Positions 47,811 through 60,221 of a stretch of DNA of 64,000 nt are shown one piece after another (position 1 is the first letter of the stretch; the number at the start of each line of letters is the position of its first letter). Source of the stretch: Mytilus trossulus (taxonomy: Eukaryota > Mollusca > Bivalvia > Mytilida > Mytilidae); assembly GCF_036588685.1 (NCBI RefSeq), contig NC_086374.1, positions 28,078,886 to 28,142,885 of the forward strand, read 5' to 3'. The position numbers and the translations under genes are program-made. A model generated the notes under the pieces. It saw nothing but the letters and a program-made list of their open reading frames with translations. It did not search any database and was not told the DNA's origin.

Positions 47811-48269
47811 ATGAGTTCCGATGATATCAAAATGATTTTGAGAAAGTTTTACGTTGTATTACGAACGAATGTTCAGCCCAGTGCAGTCACGCCAATAATT
47901 GAAGGCCTCACAGTTTTTGATCAGCAACAAATACAGGCAACAACTAAAATGGATGGTGCGATGCTTGGGAACGACAAACTGCTAGACACACTTGGACGTC
48001 GCACGACAAGAACATTTTTGTCATTTGTGACAGTTTTAAAAGAGTATAATCAAGACATAGCATGTGAAATAATACAATACGCAAAAGATCATTTCCCAAA
48101 TATACACACTAGCATTCTGAATTTTGAGCGACATCATAATCAAATACCATCAGCAACTGTTAAGCCTTCGGTTGCTTCAGGTTCAGATGCTCAGAATTAT
48201 CCACTCAGTGAGAGCCATAGTGTTCACCAAAGAACAACATTTAGCCAGCGTCCTGATGCAGGGTCACAG
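47811..48269 (+). CDS. CARD-Death gene exon 1 (CARD)
   Basis: ATG at 47811 in AAAATGAGT context; 153 residues; donor GTAGTT at 48270, phase 0. The frame runs on to 48332 past the donor, but frame and homology end at the splice site. Confidence 0.9.
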
Positions 48270-51200
48270 GTAGTTATATTTTGTTTTAGGTTTGTGTCAT
48301 TTATGTTGATTAGTTTTCTTAAATTAATATAAAAGATTCCTTTCCCATTACCAAAGGCTTGATTGAGTTTGATAATTATAAAACCTTTAATGAGTTACTC
48401 TTTTTATGTTGTAATTCAAAATATAACATGTATAATGTATGCAGGCTAGGCCAGGTATTTAAGATTCGGTCATGGTATTAACTCTAAGGTTAAATATACA
48501 TGTGTTAATGATTGGTCAGTGTTGTAATTCTAAGGTTAATATGAAAGTGTTAATGATTGGTCAGTGTTGTAATTCTAAGGTTAATATGAAAGTGTTAATG
48601 ATTGGTCAGTGGTGTAATTCTAAGGTTAATATGCAGGTGTTAATTATTGGTCAGAGTTGTAATTCTAAGTTTAATACACAGGTGTTAATGATTGGTCAGT
48701 GGTGTAATTCTAAGGTTAATATGCAGGAGTTAATGATTGGTCAGTGTTGTAATTCTAAGGTTAATACACAGGAGTTAATTATTGGTCAGTGTTGTAATTC
48801 TAAGGTTAATATGCAGGTGTTAATTATTGGTCAGTGTTGTAATTCTAAGGTTAATACACAGGTGTTCATGATTTGTCAGTGGTGTAATTCTAAGGTTAAT
48901 ATGCAGGAGTTAATGATTGGTCAGTGTTGTAATTCTAAGGTTAATATGCAGGTGTTAATTATTGGTCAGTGTTGTAATTCTAAGGTTAATATGCAGGAGT
49001 TAATGATTGGTCAGTGTTGTAATTTTAAGGTTAATATGCAGGTGTTAATTATTGGTCAGTGTTGTAATTTTAAGGTTAATATGCAGGAGTTAATGATTGG
49101 TCAGTGTTGTAATTCTAAGGTTAATACACAGGTGTTAATGATTGGTCAGTGTTGTAATTCTAAGGTTAATACACAGGTGTTAATGATTGGTCTGTGTTGT
49201 AATTCTAAGGTTAATATGCAGGTGTTTATGATTGGTCAGTGTTGTAATTCTAAGGTTTATATGCAGGTGTAATTTTAAGATAAATATGCAGGTGTAATTT
49301 TAAGATAAATATGCAGGTGTTACTAATTGGTCAGTGTTGTAATTCTAAGGTAAATATGCAGGTGTTAATGATTGGTCAGTGTTGTAATTCTCCAAATTAT
49401 CTCCCTTTGGTTCAAAAATGGGTTTTTTTCGCATTAAAATTGAATATTTTTTTTAACAAATTGGTGGCCTATGTTTTTTATTATTTTTTCTAATAAGCCG
49501 TACTCATGGTACTTGAACTAAACAATTGTAACATTGAAGCAATTTCTGTAATTTAGTTATTTTTTTAATAAGATGTTACCTCTACTTCTCCTAATAGTTC
49601 AACAGAAAAAAAGTATATCTTAACAAAAATGCATGCTTCTTTCAAAGGCAGATTGTGAGCTTAAATGAATGGTGACCCTATTTTTTTATATATTTATTTT
49701 TTATATCAAGTATATGATGAGGTACGTTATATGCGTTTATAGAAAAAAATAGCCAAATCCTATATTTAAAAAAAACGTCATTTATACCCTTAAGCCCCCC
49801 TTAATGCTGATTAAAAAGATGTTCTTATTTGTTTATTGATTTATCAATTTCTGATTTTTTGCAGGCCATCATTACAAGAGAACAAGAATCTAGAGATACA
49901 TACAGTAGTGGTGGTGTTACATTTCAGTCTTTCCACAGAACTACAGAAGTTAGACAGGTGAAATTCACTGAAGGTAATGATAATTTGTTATTTACCTTTG
50001 GAAAAGTAGATTGAAGGTGGATAAGTTTTTAGATTTGATATGAAAAAAGACAATGTTGTTCTAGTACATGTATATCCACTACTTTCTAAAGCAGGTTGTA
50101 TCTATAGAAAATACTGACCTAAGCCACTTTTCAATTTATGAATAAGTCAAAATAAGTAATTTAAGTTTTGAAATAATTGTTCAGATATTAACCAAATACA
50201 TTCATCTAATGATATTTTTTTAAATTTTATACATGTTATAAGATTGTACTCATATAAACTTCAATTTTCCAGAAACTTTGTTGGAAGATGTACCTAATAT
50301 TGTCTTTAAGAAATGGGCTGCTGAGTTGAACAACAATGATTACTGGAACAAACTTGGAGATATTATGCAGCTTTCAAGAAAACAAATGAAAGATCTGAGT
50401 AAGTGTGATATAGGCTGAATCACCGATTCTGCAGTAAAGCCTATAACAATATTGTAAGCTTATAAACTAATCACAGTCCTATAATAGAAACATATAATGT
50501 GTTACCCACATCTTCCTCTATTTCTGTAAATAAGAATATGTTTATACCTTCCTATGACAGAAAGGGGTTACATTTTTTCTTGTGCTTACAAGTATTCTGT
50601 AGTTTATTCATCTCATATAGGTTAAAGTTTTGGTTCAAGGTTGTTTATAATATTTTAGATTCAGATATAATATTAATTGCAAGGTTTTTATAAATGCAAA
50701 TAATGGGACTTGGTGAATATCGCAATAATAAAAACTAACATTATAGTATTAATGTATCAGATATATATTATAATGTGAGTTTTTATTATTGGGATATTCA
50801 CCAAGTCCCATTATTTGCATTTATTAAAAACCTTGCAATTATTTCTGAATCTAAAATATTTTACTTTTTCCTATTGGCCCTGTAACATGCCAGAGGTATT
50901 AATAATGGCCAAGGATGGTTGTAGTGGCCCTGAGGCAAAGCTGATATAAATGCAAAGCAGTGATATTGTTGGCTTTTTTCAAAACTACCTCTACCCTTTT
51001 TTATTGGGAAAATATGCGTCATTTTCATCAAATTGAGAAATTTAAAATAAACCACAAATTTGACTGAAACTTCAATTTACAGACCCCCTTTCAAGAGTCA
51101 ACTCATTCTTTGAAATAAGACCCCTTTTTGTCAGTGATTAATATTCATAAATAGACCCCCAAATCTGCATATATAGTCATTTTAGGCATGAAATGTTTAA

Positions 51201-54200
51201 ATGAGGGTTTTTCCTTTTGAATTTATGCACAAATACTACTAAGACTGCACTGTTAGGGAAAAAAGTTGTCTTTTTGGGAATAATTTTAAGCCATTTTTTT
51301 TTTAAATTGGGATTTTTCTCCAGGGGAAAAAGCCTTTATTCTCCACTAATTTAAGGCAAACAATATCACTGCAAAGGGATTCTCATGTGTCAGAGAATTC
51401 CATTTTAAAAGACTTTACAAGCTGTTTGAGTTTAATTTACCCTTGTTTTGTTATTCACTCATCTTTTTGTCAGAGGTTACAAAGCTGGATTGGAATCAAA
51501 ATTATTTTAAATCAGGTTATCTGCAACTCCCAACTCCTACAATGAAGTATATTATACTCTTTGATGTTGATACAGATAACAACAGTCATGACAGTGTCCT
51601 AAAACTATGACAATGTCATTTTAGAAATTACAATGTTTCAAGCAACACTTTGCCAGAGAATAGTTGATTGGATACTAGGAGTAGTCCATTACAAAGACTT
51701 CTGATACTGGTGAAAGTTTGACATATGCCTAATGTAAAAATAAATGGCATGTAGACATAATTTAAATATGCTTATTTTAATATATAGTAAAAGAGGTCTC
51801 TTCTTAAAACAATTTCAAACATAAAAATATACAATGTTTGGTACCGGTATAAGAATGTTAAATTGTTCATCTTTAAAACAACATTTCAGAAGATAATGGG
51901 AACTATCAAAGAATCATGATATGAATTTAAAAAGGATCAAAAACCAAAACATCTCTGATTAAAATTGAAAATCTGATTCACTAAAAGTAATATTGACCTC
52001 TAAAATATTGTCTGAAATAATGATAATGAAAACTTTCGACTGGACCCCTTTCATGAGCGAAACAAAGTGTCACTTATGTCCAAGTTTTTTAGTCGTCATT
52101 AACTTTGTCAAACCTTTTGAATTTTGAACCTCTTCATAGCACTTGCAACTTTTACATTATTTTTATACTTACATAATTTTTTTTTGTATCTTCTAAAGGA
52201 TTTTCTTATCCCAGACATAGATTACCTTAGCTATATTTGGCACAACTTTTTGGAATTTTGAATCCTCAATGCTCTTCAACTTAGTATTTGTTTTGCTTTA
52301 TAACTATTTTGATATGAGCGTCACTGATGAGTCTTATGTGGACAAAATGCATGTCTGGCATACTAAATTATAATCCTGGTACCTTTGATAACTATTACAT
52401 TTGTGCTTCTGAAGGATGTGTATGGCTCTGTTACCATATATGTTTAAATAGAACAATGTGAAATTTATAAATATGTTATTAGGGAAAAAGTAGGAATTTC
52501 AATGTGAGCTACATTTCAGAATTCATTGACATCAATAAAGTTTTACCTACAATTTACTTCAATTAATAGGATCATCTATAGGTTATCATCCTACTAAAAT
52601 TAGATTGATATGATAATTTTGATGTAGAATGATAGTTGTAAAATGAAACAGCTAGTAGTAATTTAAATTTTATTTTATTTTCAGAGAGTAAAGAAAAGCC
52701 AGGAGAAGAAATCTTAGACATTTTATGCAGTAAAGAATCGGTTACTGTGAAGCAGCTGATACAATTTTTAGATGTTGCTGATCTTCCATCTGTCCATGAA
52801 GTAGTTAAACAAAGCCTAGGTAATAATGCAAGTTAATGTTTATATACAAATGTAAGCTGCCAACTATTCATTCAGATCACGTTTCATTTATATATCATTT
52901 CATAAAAAAATGTTTAAAAATATAGCCATCATCATAACTGTATTTACCGGTATTCACCTTTCTCTCAATAAAATTTTTCATTGAAAAAAAGGCTCCACTT
53001 TTTCAGTTAAAAAAATTAATATGTTTATTTTATTGTGTCTGTTACCTGTCATATAATTATTTGGCAGTCTCACATATATTTTGCTTTATATGTATGTTCT
53101 GTTTTAATGCAGTAATATAAGAAACAGGTGTGTATACATTGTGCAAATGTGCACTTGATATGACATAAAATTGACATGTACATTTGTAGCCCTCAGCTTT
53201 TAAGTGAAAATTTTATCATAATTGCAGTTCCATCAACAGTTATACAGGGAAGTACTAACCAGACTACTGCAGTAACAGATACAAGACTTCATGGCAGAAC
53301 TTCTACTGATCAGGATCCTGTTAACAGGTATAGTTATGTTTTCATTGAAAAGAGAAATGTTTTACCTCTGATAAAAACAACAGGTAGTATATCTTGATGA
53401 GAAATCTGTCAGTCTGTTGGTTTTATTATTAGTTTGTTTTTCTTTCCCACTTGTGAATTCTGAACTGCTACTGAACCACTTGACATAATTATGTGAAGCT
53501 TTTACGTAATCTTACTCGAATGTTATATATTTGCACCTCCTATATTTTCTTTCTTCATCTGAATGATTTTAAGGGTTAACTTTTGTATGACATGGACTTT
53601 GTTATAATTTATCTGCAAACTAAATTATTTTATTCATGTCAGGTTCTCCTCCTAAACCCTTTAGGCTGAAATTCAAAACTGAATTAAGGCAAGTTTGAAT
53701 CCGAATGGTACTTCATCTACTAACTGATAATAAATAAAACATAACCTTTATCCTAAAAAATGAAATTTGCAACCCAAAAATGTAATTTAAGATATTCAGT
53801 CTTTGCATCTACTACATTATTTTTTTCTTATGAACTTATTTAGTGCATAGAGGAAAAGTTATCCGTGGATAATCGATTTCATGGTTTGGTCTTCATACAA
53901 GCCTAATTAAAATTTAAACTTTTAAATTTGTGGTTCATCTTTACCAACTATCAATGAAAGATTAATATCTCACAAATAATAATAAAACTAGAGTATATAT
54001 TATATATTTCAATTGAACTTTATAAAATTTCAAATATCGTATCATTTTAGAGATAATGAGACCAATAATTCGTCTGAGGAGAGCAAAACTCCACTGAACA
54101 ATAGTATGAAAAAGCTGAATATTTCAGATGACTCAATTAAAAGCAATACTGACAATGAAGAAGTCCTAGCAACAGAGTGTGTACCTGGGATAACAGATGG

Positions 54201-54987
54201 AGCCAATAAAACATTAATTAATAACCTCAGTTCAACTCACATGAAATTTGATGCTGTTAAAACTGTTCATATACATTTACATAATAATCAAGAAAACCCA
54301 GCATGTAATTTAGAGGAGAATACTGAGGAAAATGGTGAAATTAGAAATGTTGAGAGAGAAATCTCTGCTGAAGATAATCCATCACCAACTGGCGTAGATT
54401 TACAGCAGTATCCAAATCTGAATCTCTCTGCTGGGAGTACAGGAAACAATAACATAGTTGATGATACAATAGCGGCATTACATAGACCAGGCATCATTCC
54501 CCCCTCGTCTGCAGCAGGCAGTTCTATACCAGAACATGACATAGGACAACCATCTCGCCTTGAACCTTGTATCACAGAACAGCAGTTATTGGCCAATCCT
54601 GAGAATACTACCACAGGAATCAATGGAAAAAATCTAGAGCAAGAACGTGCTGCATTGAGTGAGGATTTTCAGAACCCACTCAATCTAGACAGTTTCAGAG
54701 ACATTCAGAATAGCATACCAGGAACAAGATCATCAGATAATAATAGGGGATTAGTGCAACAAATCAGTGATGCCGATAATAGACAATACAGAATACAACA
54801 TCCAGTAGACAGTATTAGTACAAATGATAATGTGGAGAAAAATGCTGAACAAGACCATATGGCATTACAAAGAGATGTTGAACAACAACTAAGATTAGAA
54901 AGCGACAGGAATCTTAGTGAAGTATCAGATTCACCAGACACAAGCTTACAGAATTCCATTCAAACAGATACCAAACACCAATGTTAA
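47811..54987 (+). CDS. CARD-Death domain adaptor with long disordered tail (RAIDD-like order), six exons
   Basis: Six GT-AG exons join in frame to 468 residues. Residues about 6-90 form a CARD-type helical bundle (ILRKFYVVLRTNV, TVFDQQQIQATTK, LLDTLGRRTTRTFLSFVTVL). Residues about 193-278 form a Death domain (FKKWAAELNNNDYWNKLGDI, SRKQMKDL, GEEILDILC, TVKQLIQFLDVADLPSV) split over exons 3 and 4. Residues 279-468 are Ser/Asn/Asp/Gln-rich and predicted disordered. CARD followed by Death is the order of vertebrate RAIDD/CRADD, which bridges death-receptor complexes to initiator caspases; that protein is about 200 residues and lacks the tail. A role as cytosolic adaptor in cell death or innate signalling is inferred from domains only. 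The large intron 1 carries a 45-bp minisatellite. Confidence 0.88.
48480..49397 (+). repeat. 45-bp minisatellite in intron 1 of the CARD-Death gene, about 20 units
   Basis: Unit contains GGTTAATATGCAGGTGTTAA, TGATTGGTCAGTGTTGTAAT, TCTAA. Because 45 is a multiple of 3, one frame stays open for 267 codons (48472-49272). It reads as repeats of MQVLMIGQCCNSKVN with changes at a few fixed positions. Two shortened units lie at 49262-49310. No splice sites or homology support translation. Confidence 0.95.
49865..49973 (+). CDS. CARD-Death gene exon 2 (linker)
   Basis: Acceptor TTTTTTGCAG, donor GTAATG, phase 1. Encodes a polar linker (ITREQESRDTYSSGG) ending VKFTE. Confidence 0.82.
50273..50398 (+). 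CDS. CARD-Death gene exon 3 (first half of Death domain)
   Basis: Acceptor CAATTTTCCAG, donor GTAAGT, phase 1. Encodes FKKWAAELNNNDYWNKLGDI and SRKQMKDL. Confidence 0.9.
50650..50868. mobile_element. Foldback element in intron 3 of the CARD-Death gene
   Basis: AAATAATGGGACTTGGTGAA on the left pairs with TTCACCAAGTCCCATTATTT on the right; arms about 85-90 bp, nearly perfect, with a loop of about 40 bp. Outer arms also pair (TTTTAGATTCAGATATAATA against its near-complement). The rest of the intron (50399-52684) has bivalve repeat text near 52310-52400 (GTCACTGATGAGTCTTATGT). Confidence 0.88.
52685..52819 (+). CDS. CARD-Death gene exon 4 (second half of Death domain)
   Basis: Acceptor TTTTATTTTCAG, donor GTAATA, phase 1. 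Encodes KEKPGEEILDILCSKE and TVKQLIQFLDVADLPSVHEV. Confidence 0.9.
53228..53327 (+). CDS. CARD-Death gene exon 5
   Basis: Acceptor TAATTGCAG, donor GTATAG, phase 2. Ser/Thr-rich linker (IQGSTNQTTAVTDTRLHG). Confidence 0.82.
54051..54987 (+). CDS. CARD-Death gene exon 6 (disordered tail and stop)
   Basis: Acceptor ATCATTTTAG; TAA at 54985-54987. Low-complexity polar tail of about 160 (post-linker) to 311 codons in this exon, with one beta-prone patch, KTVHIHLHNNQENP. No known domain. Single large uninterrupted exon. Confidence 0.85.
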
Positions 54988-55930
54988 ATACAACTCTGTG
55001 TAAAAATCATGTAGAAAACACTGGGTAATACACAAGAGTTAATTTATATTTTCTTGTACCTTTGTTGTACTGTCTGATGAGATATATTCGCAAGATCTTC
55101 TTTAATGAAGTTTTACTTCATATGCATTGTAAATGATTTGTATAACAACATTTTTTTTAATGAAATTCAACTTGATTTTTATATAGAGTTGTACTTAACA
55201 TGCATGTTTAGGTAGATAGAAAAAAAAAATATGGTTGGTTTATGAATATGCATTAGTTTTATTTTAATGATGTGATAAATCCTTTATAGCTTTAAAATTT
55301 TAAAACATTTTTTCTAATCTCTACTTGAATACAAAAACACTTTTAATGCTTATATATTTCTCCTGGTCTTAACATTGTTTAATAACCAATAACTCCCCAA
55401 AGGGAATAAAGAGTGATGAGACTGTAAATCAAAATGAAAAGTACATATTTTGTTGCATTCAATGAACATTTGTCGATTTATTTTCAACTGAAATGCTTGA
55501 TGTCAAAGTTAGGAATATTATGGTAAATTTTTGATAGTTGAGGTCATGTAGGTGAATTTCATTGTACTGCTACAAAGCTTACAATAGTGTCATAATTGTA
55601 ATATTCCAAAATCTTGAAATATAGCTACTGTCTTTTTTGAATGGTGTACGCAAATGTGATATAAAAATATGCGATCATTCTAATGTTGATGTATAAACAT
55701 TTTCATTTTCGCTATGTGAAATGGTTGTATTCAATTTTTGTGATATTAGGTGTAATAGATTGGAGTTTTTGGACTATAGTTAAAAGAATGATATAATAAA
55801 AGTCTTATATTAAAATGCAATACAGCTTAGAAGAATTTAAGTTACTACTTAACATGTACACGTATAATAGCATCAGTTATTATATACTTATTTCTCAAGG
55901 CTTTCTTTACCAATAAAAACTTGCCCCCAT
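54988..55930 (+). other. 3' UTR candidate of the CARD-Death gene
   Basis: AT-rich, with AATAAA hexamers at 55795-55800 and near 55911. Poly(A) site not determined. No other feature seen. Confidence 0.5.
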
Positions 55931-56056
55931 GAAATAGCCCAAAAGGGGTGCTCGAAAGTGATATTAAAACACCCATTTGGCAACAATCATTATATCATCA
56001 TTTAATAAAAAAACATTCAAATCTTTGAATCATCAGTGGAGAATGACAACAAATAA

Positions 56057-56267
56057 TATACTGTAAATTCAGAAGTTATTGCATGCATTTATAATTGTGA
56101 TTTTGTCATTTTAGACTAAAATGCAATTTAATTTTTTGTGATATTGAGAAAAGTCTTGTTTAATTCATATAAAAGAGTTCAAAATACGAGCTTAAATTAA
56201 TAGATTATAACCCTGTCACATTGTTCGCAATAATAAAAACATCACAATAATTTCTGAATTTACAGTT
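56057..56267. mobile_element. MITE-like element, second member of the 9353 family
   Basis: Ends ATACTGTAAATTCAGAAGTT and ATAATTTCTGAATTTACAGT are inverted repeats shared with 9353-9499; the interior differs in length (211 against 147 bp). Confidence 0.82.
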
Positions 56268-58154
56268 GATGAAGCACTTTTAATATTTTTTTATTATATT
56301 ATTGTAAGGATTATAAAGACAGCAATGAAGTTATTTTAAACTGAATACTTACTGTTTTCTTTGTCTTTAAATAAGATCATAAGTTTTTGCATTGCACATT
56401 TTGTTAATGGATAAAAAAAAGTTTGTAAAAATGCTTATTATTGTTTTCTTTATAATATGGATGTGCATTGTGTTTGTCAAAAAAAGTTGGAAGTTAACAA
56501 ATTATTATAATATTAAAAAAAATCATTTATTCTTGAATTTGTTTATCTTAAACCAAATCTCAAAGGAGTTGTTACATTTGTATACTGGTTTGCTTATTAT
56601 ACCTTTTGCCTCTGTCCATCTGTGTGTAGGTCCTTCCTATAAAATATTTGTCACCATTCCTATGGAACCACAAATTAGAGCTTCCTGCATCACAATGTAA
56701 TTCATAGCTCATCAAGCTCCTGATATGCATATAATTAGTGGTATTTAAAAGTAACGGGCATGAATGAATATGTATATTCCTCAGAAGCTACACGTCAGAG
56801 TTTGCTAAAATTATGGGAAAAGTATGCTAAACAGTGTGATAGTTCTCCCATTCATTGTTGATCAAGGTCCTGTTTTAATAAAGCATAATTTCTGCATTGA
56901 TTACCAACCCCATTTTTTTTATAAAATATAATCCTGAATGTACACTGTTTGGTTCTGGATCAATATAAAATTTTCTTATACAGTATCTTCCTTTCTAATA
57001 AAGAGGTTCTTTGTGTACTTTTTTTTTGGTAGGTAAATACGTTTAATGAAAATTAAGTGATTGGGTTTGATTGCAAATTAGATAATGATCTATCAGAGAT
57101 CAAAGGACTAGAAAGTAAAGAACTATTAAATGTCACGGCATGGCCATCTAAAAATATGCAAAACCAATAATATATTGTGACACAAAACTGTTTTTATAAT
57201 TCAAAAGAGGGAACCAATGTCCTTATGTATGCCAAAAGTTTGAGAAAACACATATACAACAAACAAAAATAACTGAATTACAGAATTCTGGCTGGGGACA
57301 GACACATAAATAATGTGACATAGTTAACCGTGTTATTGGGCGTTCAACATTCCAAAACTTTGACCAAAAAAAATTGATGCAATTAGTTGGAAACGAATCT
57401 ACTCATCAGATCATCACGAAACACAACAGACAGAAAATATCAAAGTAGAAGTACTTACAGCAACAATTGTCTGTTTTACTAATGTAAAAGTGGGTATTAT
57501 GAACAATAAAATTATTTATTTTGTAAAAAATATTTGTGTTTTCCATTACTGTATTCCTCACAACAAAATTATTTTCATTTATCTGTGTACATCATTTTAT
57601 TGGGTGGCATGTTGTCTAAGTTAATAATGGTTGTCTTTTTTTATATTGTTTCACATATCGTCTCTTATTATATTGATTTGGTATTTACATTGTGTTAAAG
57701 ATCAAATGTATTCATGCAGTGTATGTTCACTTGTTTGTGTTAATAATTTTTTGATTGAGTTAAGTCATTTCAATTGAGTCTTTCCATGTTATGATGTTAT
57801 TGTTTTAGGTAAGGGTAAAGGTTAGTACCCAATAGAACGTTTAAACTCGCTGTATTTTGTTTGCACCTGTCCTATGTCAGGAATCCGATGTTCAATGGTT
57901 GCCGACTGTTGATATTATTCATAAGTGTTTTCTATATCCTGATAGACAAACAAAAACGATCAATATTCTGTATTTCTTGACCATTCCGAATATATTTTAC
58001 AGAGGAATATAAAGTATCGAAATATTCAGTGATAACAAAGTCAAAGGTAAATTCCAGTGTTTACAAAGTTACTCCTTATTGTAGAGTAAGTAGTTATATT
58101 TGAATTATATCTGAACGGATCTGAGAGTGGCAAATAAAGATGCACAACAATAAT

Positions 58155-58908
58155 ATACTGTGAAAGTACTTTTATTCGTGGGGTACCAATTTTCGTGGAT
58201 GACTGTATCCACGAATTTAAGTGTCCAACGAAATAAAAAAGCCATAGTCCAAATCAAGACATGGAAAGATCCCCATGAAGGTTTGACTACTGATATAATC
58301 TAGAGAATATATTGAATAACCTCTAATCTGAGAATACTTTAATAGCAGTCACAGAACTACAACATCATGCAGCCGGATTATACCCATTTAATCTTTAATA
58401 ACCTATAATGTACAATTATTATTTTTTAACAATTTTCATTTATTTTTTTTCAATGAAAATCAGATTTCCGGTATTGATATGCTAGTATGAAAAAGTGTTC
58501 ATTTCATATCCTCATAGTTCTCGTACATATGGGAAATGATAATTTCATGCTGGGATTGATTTTAAGAAGATTTTTTTTTACTATTCAAGATACGTTTATA
58601 GAATTTGTTTATGATACTGATTTCTTTAAGTGACATGTTTATGGCCTAATTAACACCTTTGATGGTCCCTCATCTGTTGATCACTTTATCTTGGGTTAAT
58701 TAGTGTTGACACAACGATTTACACGGGTCAATGTTTACTTTGCAATTTCCTTCAATCCCAAAACCTTCGTTTCTAAAGGCTTTAATTTTTCATATCTTTT
58801 TTTTTTTAAACTAAAATCCACGAATTTAAAAACCTACGAACATGTGAATATTGCTCAAACCACGAAAATTGATACCCACGAATTAAAATACTTTCACAGT
58901 AGATTACT
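58155..58908. mobile_element. 750-bp element with about 45-bp inverted ends
   Basis: Left ACTGTGAAAGTACTTTTATT then CGTGGGGTACCAATTTTCGTGG. Right CCACGAAAATTGATACCCAC then GAATTAAAATACTTTCACAGT, its near-perfect complement. No transposase frame. A partial internal piece also occurs near 16656-16680 (CCATGAAAATTGATACCCAC). Confidence 0.85.
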
Positions 58909-60221
58909 TATGTACATGCAACCGTTAGTTCTCAACCAAATCTAGGTATAAGTATAAAAGCTGTCACAAGTCCCTTTTTTCTTACTAATCATAGTAGAAG
59001 ACAACCTTCTATATTAAAAAAAAACGTTAGATGGGAATAATAAAGGCAACAGTAGTATACCGGTGTCGATTGAGAGAAATTAAATCAGTGTTACAAACTA
59101 AAACCGAGGAAAACACAGGAATATTAAACTGTAACCCTGAAGTGCAACAAAAATAAACGACAACATACATAGAAACTAACTATTTGATAACAACTTTCAT
59201 ATTCCTGACTTGGTACAGGACATTTTAAAAGACAATGGTGGGTTGAACCTAGTTAAATGGCTAGCCAAACCTTCTGGTTTATGACAACACTACTTGATAG
59301 AAACACAGCACAAACAAATAATATTTTAGTCTGCACAATATTAAAACCACAGAACAACAACGAACATATTCCGTCAACGACAAACACCACAAGAGGTCAA
59401 AAAACCAGTGACGCGCTTACCGTATCTAACATGCAATCTCGAACATTATTCAATTATATCACAATAATCGTCCAAACAATTTTCATGACGAATATGTTAT
59501 GGAAAGAGAATTTTATAATTATTTTGAATACAAACGATAGGACAAAACCGATTATCTTACCGAAACCATAACAGAAATATATTAAAATAGAAACATTAAT
59601 GTTGGATGTATAAAATACCGTAACACGTCGTATATTAATGCAAAGTCATACTCGGTTTAACAGTCATATTCTGGAATATGACAATGGTGGTATTGAAGGC
59701 AATTTTACAATTATTTGGACAACAAACAATAAGTCAAAACACATTATTCAAACGAAATTATAACAGAAACGATTGAAAAATAAATGCATGAATGTGGTAT
59801 GTACAAAATACATCGAAACGTCATATGCATGTGTAGGAATGCAAATTTACACTCGGTATCACAGTCGTTTATTCGGATATATATGGAACGCCACGACTGC
59901 CTTATGTTAATAATCAGCATTATACGCAGTGTTCACAGCATTATATGAAGTGATCACAGCATTATATGTAGAGGATAACTGCTTACAAGTCAGCTATTAT
60001 TTGCCATTTGATTATGGACTTTCCTTTTTAAAATTTCCTCTACGTTCAGTATTTTTGTGATCTTGCTTTTTAAACCAACATATACCACTTGTGAAGCAGG
60101 ATCTACTTACCCTTCCGAAGCACCTGAGAACACCACGTTTTATGGGATCGATTTGTATTCTCAGTATTTAGTTTCTTTGTGTTTTATAGACTTTTGTTAA
60201 ATTACAACGTCATTCATCTCT

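Larger units (their letters stand above)
55931..60221. other. Intergenic, no gene recognised
   Basis: Contains the inverted-end elements at 56057 and 58155, bivalve repeat text near 57835-57930 (CCTATGTCAGGAATCCGATG) and 59995-60075. Open frames at 56392, 58703 and 59257 lack family features or splice context and are not called. Confidence 0.5.

Noticed and set aside
48472..49272. 266-codon repeat protein gene
   Set aside because: Lies wholly in a minisatellite inside an intron, has no splice-site or homology support, and stays open only because the unit is 45 bp and stop-free.
54288..54623. 111-residue minus-strand frame inside the CARD-Death exon 6
   Set aside because: Shadow of a long sense exon that is in frame with the Death domain exons.
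59257..59571. 104-residue open frame
   Set aside because: No domain, no splice context, low-complexity Asn/Thr composition expected from AT-rich DNA.
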